A DNA stretch of 64,000 nucleotides, taken from Seriola aureovittata (lineage: Eukaryota; Chordata; Actinopteri; Carangiformes; Carangidae). Every line of letters begins with the position of its first letter. Position 1 is the first letter of the stretch. The position numbers and the translations under genes were made by a program. This document shows, piece after piece, positions 57,700 through 64,000 of the stretch. Where the stretch lies: positions 3,131,501 through 3,195,500 of the forward strand of contig NC_079368.1 in NCBI RefSeq assembly GCF_021018895.1, given 5' to 3'. Below the pieces are notes generated by a model. The model was not told the DNA's origin. It searched no databases and saw only the letters and a program-made list of their open reading frames with translations.

Positions 57700-60270
57700 A
57701 ATGATCCTCAGCTGGTAAAAACAGGACTGAACCACATGGTTGAATTAATTATCGAAACTTACTTATGTAGTCATGTATGAAAAGACCCAAAATGAACACT
57801 GTAAGCAGACTACTTGATTACTGTAAGTGAATTTTACAAACAGCATTTGTATAGGAAGTTTTTTGATCCATATAAGTTGTTGATCACTCCAACTGTGATC
57901 TCTATAAATGGTTTACCATGTATAAAAAAAGAGAGATTCAAGGATTTGTTCGTGTTTTACAAAGAGTTTAACCTGAGCCATGCCATACAACAGTGATACA
58001 GTGTTAATAGTATGCAGCTGTTAATTTTTTTAAGGCATTAATATCTGATCTGAAATCTGAAATGGCCGAGAGACAAGTTCAGGTGTTGGAATTGGTGTCT
58101 CTATTAAAAATATGTAAATTTTTCAAATCAAAATTTTGTAATATTTCCATAGAGACTTGACTTGAACAGTTATTTACTGTATTTGTTATTTTTCAATGTT
58201 AGAAAAAAAAAAGTTCTTTCGTTGAAAAACAATAAGGTTCTTAAGCTCGTGGCCAGTGCTTTCTTCTCTTTGACATTTGCAGTTTACCTCAGTGTCAGCC
58301 AGTCTCTGCTCGGGGTGTAAGGCAGCTCTGTAGTTTGTTGATTGTGCGGTCAGTTCAGGGCCAGTGAGGGACAGAAGTTCATCCATCTGCTCTGCACTCA
58401 TCCGAAAATAATGATGATGGTGCTGGCTGTCCGGCCTCAGCTCAGCTACAAGGTGATAAAAGTCCCCTTGTCTCCTTCGCTGGTTGAGGGGATGAACCCA
58501 CTAGAAAATGAGACCATGACATCAGACATAAATGGTGCTGGGACTTTACATTCTAAGTTGTTTGATAATTAGTAATATATTATTGTATTAATATTTTATA
58601 TGTATTAATAAGTGGTGGTGCACACAACCTGGCTTAATTCTTCTGTAAGAGAGAATGCAGTAATCTAGACATCTTATACGTGTAAGGTCAATACAAGCAA
58701 TTGTAAACAGGAAATAGAAATCCAAGGTGGAGTATAGTAAGGAGTATAATAAAACTTTTTAAATTTTATTTTTCATTTTGAATAAAAATTTTCATGCACA
58801 GATTGTAATGTGTAAGATTACACTTTAGTTTTACATTTAAACACTGTCTTTTATGATGATGATGATTAAAAAGTGTTTGTTGTGTATTTACTTCAGTAAG
58901 TCAGGAGCTAGGAAAAAAAAAGATTCTACCAAACCATCTGTGAAGTAATTTGAGGAAACAATTTGGAATTCGGCCCATGAGATTGAAAGATCATGGATAA
59001 AAGTGAAGCTGTTGGCTCACATTGTAAAATGAAACTGCCTTCTAGTAAAGTTAGCTTGTTACTCAGGTGAAGCAGTGTAGGCACCGCTAATGACCATAAT
59101 CTCAATTCTACAATATATTTTAGGATTAGACTATACTGCTTGCATTCTATTTAAAAAAAATATATGTTACTTTAAATTTGTTCAAATTTGTTTTTTAAAA
59201 TGGTGACAGTAGACACTAATACAGTCACTACACAGTAGCCCAGATGTTTCAGAAATCAGTGAGTAACAAAAGAAACACTTGAGCAGATTATTATTTAATT
59301 TAGTAGTAGTAGTCTGGATCTTCTATTGTATTTTACATTTATTATTAATATTCTTATGTTTGTTTTTGTTTGCTAATGTTATGATAGCTTTTTAAATCAT
59401 TTTATTGTATCTGATTGTCAGCTTTCTTACTTGAGTTATCTTTTTCTTTTTAGCTTATCAGTCGTCTGCGAAGCTGTTTGAACTGCACTAACCTGTATGA
59501 AAAGTGCTATACAAATAAAGTTTGATGGACTGATAAAATAAAATTGCATTACATATACACAGTATGTGATCAGTGTAAGGTCTAGTAACAGTTCAGCTGA
59601 AATCACTCTAGGCTGATTCAGAGGGAGCTGAGGTAAACTGAGGCCTTTTCTTCCTCTAGCTGAGTCCCTGTTTGGTGACCTGTAGCTGGTCCAGCATCTG
59701 TGTGGGGAGGAAATAACATACACAGACACACAGAGCCACATGATGACTGATTTGTATCTGTGACGCATTCCTCTTAACATGGGGATATTTTCCCATTGCA
59801 TAAAGAACCCCTGGGGAAAGGGTTAATCCTCTCTGAAGATTGATACGACCCTGGTTTTCTCTGCTTCCTCTGCTTTTCACTTCAAACAGACTGAGTATTT
59901 GTCATTGCCATTTAGTTTGATGTTGAATCTACTGTTTACTTCCCCCATGATATCCCTTTTATCGTCATTTATCAAACAAATTGATTTCAACTCATCAGGC
60001 TCAATTAAGTCAACATATGGCAGTTATTACCAATTGGTAACCTTGCCTTGGCTAGGTTACTAATTGGAGGTCTAATGGCATTCTGCAGTGGTCATTAGTG
60101 TTGAATTGGGTTTAATAGGGCTAAATTCTCATTTAAACCATTGCAATTATTTAAAGTATTAAATTAGAAATTTCAGAGAGCCAGTTTTAAAGCTTCCCTC
60201 CACACTCCTGATTAAAGTGTTGATAAATTCATTAGGCATCTGCTTTTTTAATCTGTTTAATTGCGACCAT
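57700..60270. other. Gene-free stretch with a possible conserved noncoding block at its end
   Basis: It contains a LINE/SINE-like tail (AAAGTGCTATACAAATAAAG at 59498-59517) and AT-rich sequence. From 60000 to 60290 the composition changes to TAAT-rich, non-repetitive DNA with an inverted repeat at 60030-60067. No coding exon is supported. Confidence 0.4.
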
Positions 60271-60669
60271 TGATCAAAATTAAATCTTCCCCTCTGCACC
60301 ACTGAGCCATTGGAGGTCTTGCCTGGGGTCTCGAAACCAATCCCATGGTCCTTCTGTCTCAGTTGAGGTGAATCTACAGCCAGCTGCTGGTGAGTGGATT
60401 TTCTGGAAACCGTAAAGTTTTGAGATGTAATAATGATGCGGTGGGCTGGAAGTAGTCAGTTGCAGGGCCATGCTCCAATGTAGCAGAACCAATGCTCAAT
60501 TATGATACTGATATACTGATAAAAATTTTACAACAAATATTTTCCTAAAATGATCCATACAAGTGTTTTCTGATCTGCCACCTCTATCATTAAGGTTTGA
60601 AGTCGAAATTTTTCTTTTTTTTGACTGAAAGAGTATATTGTTAGTAGTTGTTAATTTTTGTCAATCTCT

Positions 60670-61660
60670 AATCCAGTCATCATTTAAAAAAAATCTCTGT
60701 GCATAGCATGAATTTAGTTTTAGATTCATTTAGAACCCATCTAAGACTTTTTAAAAAGTATTTCTGCATGCAATCAAATGCATATTGAATATCTGACATG
60801 GCTTGCATCACAGATGGTGCATAAGCATAAAGAACAGTATCATCTGCATAAAAATGTGCTTTGCAGTTGTCTACTGAGGTACAGACATCATTAATATACA
60901 AAGTAAACAGCAGTGGGCTTCAAATTGAACCTTGTGGCACACCATTTTTAAATCTTAACAATTCTGTAGCATCTATGCACTGTGTTTTATCAGAGGGGAA
61001 GTCCTAAAAAACATTCATCAAGCTAAATTTGATGAAGTGATCATTTAAACCATTACAAATCTCCTTTTTCTCATTGACAACTTTAGAGTCTAGTTTAATC
61101 TGTTGAAGGAGGGTGTATGAAGTAATGCCTTTAAGAGCTTTTACCACTTTCCAGAATTTGCTGAATTGTTACCACAGTTAGAAAGATTTATCCCTTTTCA
61201 CCATGCGAGTACGTGCATTTCCAAGACATCTGAAAGTTTGCCAGGCCACACCACTACCAGTAGTTCAAGCCAGAGCCCAAGCTTTGTTTTTTTGTAAGAT
61301 AACCTCACCTAAATCTTTATTAAATCTATTTTTAATCCTAAATCTCACAACTGGAGCTTGTCTTTCTGCTATAGAGTTTAAAACAGACAGACAACATTTC
61401 AGCAAAGTTAGTTTATTTCTCACAGACATACTGAGGTCATGATCTTTTAATTCTGCAGAGCCCACTGGACAGCAATTGCCAAATGTATTGGGAACATAAT
61501 GATTTGGCCTACTGGTAAGAATGAGATCTAGCGGGAAGGAATGACTTAATATTTTGCTAATAGATGGTGTGGGTTCTGTTATCATTTGGGTAAGATTTAA
61601 TTCAGTACACATATCTTTCAAGTCATCAGTTGCATGAGACATAAAGTCTAGATTAAAATC
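60670..61660 (-). mobile_element. Degenerate LINE (endonuclease and reverse transcriptase remnants)
   Basis: On the minus strand the endonuclease end comes first (about 61642-61265: ELNLTQMITEPTPSIS, LDLILTSRPNHYV). Reverse-transcriptase pieces follow (about 60960-60680): FKNGVPQGSI, a stop, SPLLFTLYINDV and the catalytic FYADDTVLYAY box. Order and motifs fit an L2/CR1/Rex-type non-LTR element. Stops and a large internal deletion between the domains show it is inactive. Confidence 0.85.
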
Positions 61661-64000
61661 TTGATATCATCCTCATATCGCTATAAATTTACATATACAT
61701 TTATATACACACACATCATCAGCCACAACCTCAAAACCGGTAACTGGTTTTAATGTTGTGGGTGATTGGTGTAGTTTTTACTATTGAGCTGAGAAACGTA
61801 ACTGCTTCCTGTCAACAGAAGCAACAAATCTTACGTCTGTACCTGCCGTAATGCTGATGTACTGTGCCAAAGTACAGCCTTACTGAGCTGCTAGCATGGC
61901 TGTATGCATGTCATTCCTTTACTCACCAACAGCTGTCTCCAGAGGTGGAAACAAACAGTTGTCTCTACATCTTGTCTCTATCCGTCTTTTCTTCTACTGA
62001 AGTTAGCATGCTAACCACCTAGCCCCAGCCTGTCTTGTCACTTTCCAGTAGCGACTCAAAGGATATATTATAACATCTTGTATTATAAAGATAATGATGG
62101 CCGAAGCTCTTCAATCACCACCACCCACTATCGGCAAGAAACTATTATTTGGCGGCAGAGAAAAGGTACAAATGGCCCCTTTAAAGATCAGACAGGTTTT
62201 GATGTAAGTGTAAACTATTGGATCATTTGGAAGTTCATGTGGAAGTGACATGTTTAAAAATTTGTCTAATTAGCCTTGAGGATAGTGGAACAGTCAGACA
62301 GGTTGTGCTGAAAGAGATGATATTCAAGCACAATCATTGCCACATCTTCTCAGATTCATAATTATTCTTTGTGCTGCTGCCACTTATTCACGTCAATATT
62401 TAGATGGAGAGCACTTGAATTAAACAGTCGTGTGTGAGCGCCTGGCTTCATCAAATGCATCTATTGGGCTCGATGGGATATCTGTCAATATAAAAATGGA
62501 TGTGGACGACTGCTGACTGAGAATGAAGGTGGTGGAAGTCCCAGGACAGATCATTAGAGTACCTGCTCATTGTGCTTCTCTAACTGCTCCCAGCACTGAG
62601 GAAGGAGGATATAAGATTTATCGATTAGACTTCTCCTCCTCACATCTCTTTGGTGAGGTAATTTAAGAGGAGCACGGCTGCTCTTCAACCAGCCTTGTAC
62701 TTCACCCTCTCATACTGTGTTTTGGAGAGCGATGAATATGTCCAGGGGCAGCCTTTTTTTATAAGCACTCAAATCTGGAGCACACACAACCCTGCAGCTG
62801 TCTTAGTTTATTGTATGTCATTTCACCACAAAACCCCTGAGTATAACCTCATGAAATTGTGCCATCCAACCTCATTCGAACTGTCTGAAAATGCTATGAA
62901 ACATTTTTGCCTTCTTCCAGGGAGCAGACGAATAACCAGTCTGTAAATGTGTGTAGTTATGTTGCTTCTTGGTATATATGGAGTGATTGAAGACACAGAA
63001 GCATGGATTGGGGATCAGTCACCTGACTGACTTAAAACAGGAAACAATGAAGATGTACTCTGCACTCCACGCAAGTAAAAATTATTTCCAACTACCATGT
63101 TTAAGCAATGTGCCCCTTTTTAAAGTTTGCTACGTTTTTGTTGCAAGACCTTTTTTTTTATTTTTACATAAATAGTTTAAGTACTTTAAGAATAGAGATC
63201 TGGCAATCTTTATAAAACTGGACTTCACCTTTCATTAATCCATTCATTATTTTCTCTGAGGGACATCTAAACACAAAAGCCTAACCACTTACTTGAGAGA
63301 GGTCTAGTTAACTGTTTACAGTGCTCTGTGGATGTATTCAGATAAGTTGATAGCCTACTGCACTCAAATATTATGGGTCTCCCCCATGGGTGTGGCAAAA
63401 TGGCTCGATAAGACCCCCTAGAAAATTTAAACTAGGCACTACTTGCACTGTGTTTGTACAAAATTCAGTATACACATTGCTTGCAGCTTTAATTATATGA
63501 CTCTTCTAGACGTTCCAAATATAATTTGGACCAAATGGATGAAATCCTAATAATGAAAAGTTATTATAGGGCTGTAGTGACGCTCAGAATAATCTATTCA
63601 CTTTTTTTAAAGCTGCTTCTTTTACAAGTGTATGAAGAAGAAAGCTTTTTTGGACCAATGTGTATGAAATGATGATTACAGAAGTTGTACATAGTTTGAC
63701 CACTGTGCCAAAATCACCTCATATCACAGCTGTTCTCAGGGACTTGCAAGATGATACGAAACAGTAATTCCTACATTTTGGCAGCACTCAGAGCCTGATC
63801 CAAAATCACTGTAGTTACATGGATAAAACAGAAGGAAATTACCTTAAAGCAAAAGAATATACTTTATGAGCATAAAGCGCAACTGAAACACAAAATCGTT
63901 ACACTGTAAGCAGACAGCTGTGGAGACAGCTGGATTGATTTAAATAGTCAGGTAAACATAAAACAGAAAAATGTACCTGAAATGCCTCCTGAATATAGAA
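61661..64000. other. Right-hand gene-free stretch
   Basis: No exon or transposon end is recognised. The block at about 62200-62690 is non-repetitive and of balanced composition, unlike the AT-rich flanks, so it is a candidate conserved noncoding element. The rest is unassigned. Confidence 0.35.

Overview
The window is vertebrate nuclear DNA and almost certainly comes from a ray-finned (teleost) fish. It has small exons with GT/AG splice sites, long AT-rich introns, many microsatellites, and remnants of the transposon families typical of fish genomes (Tc1/mariner, piggyBac, hAT-like MITEs, L2/CR1-type LINEs). No bacterial or viral gene organisation is present, and single-exon open frames other than the exons below are transposon debris or chance.

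Two protein-coding genes can be reconstructed, arranged head to head. On the minus strand, positions 162-15577 (plus a 5' UTR exon near 16868-17035) hold the first twelve coding exons of rabl6, the RAB-like GTPase also called PARF; its C-terminal exons lie beyond the left edge. On the plus strand, 18185-33493 holds a complete ten-exon traf2, encoding a 569-residue TNF-receptor adaptor with RING, TRAF-type zinc fingers, coiled coil and MATH/TRAF-C domain. About 1.1 kb separates the 5' ends, so the pair may share a divergent promoter.

The most unusual structure is a 1,615-bp head-to-tail tandem duplication (1722-3336 and 3337-4951) inside rabl6. It duplicates two consecutive coding exons with no difference that I could find. 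The two-exon cassette is 358 nt, not a multiple of three, so splicing in both copies shifts the frame and meets a stop codon. Either splicing uses one copy only, or this is a damaging allele, or it is an assembly duplication.

From about 33.5 kb to the right edge I find no convincing gene beyond the probable traf2 3' UTR (to about 36.03 kb). The stretch holds dispersed repeats, foldback elements, a minus-strand LINE remnant (60.4-61.7 kb), a degenerate open frame with a BESS/Myb-like segment (56.2-56.6 kb), one orphan exon-like segment (44197-44271) and some non-repetitive blocks that could be conserved noncoding elements. Repeats also fill the introns: a piggyBac-derived element with a LINE nested in it, a 1.2-kb hAT-type element with an 8-bp target-site duplication, a decayed Tc1 copy and several MITE pairs. 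All gene models come from reading splice sites and recalling the protein families; no alignment was run.
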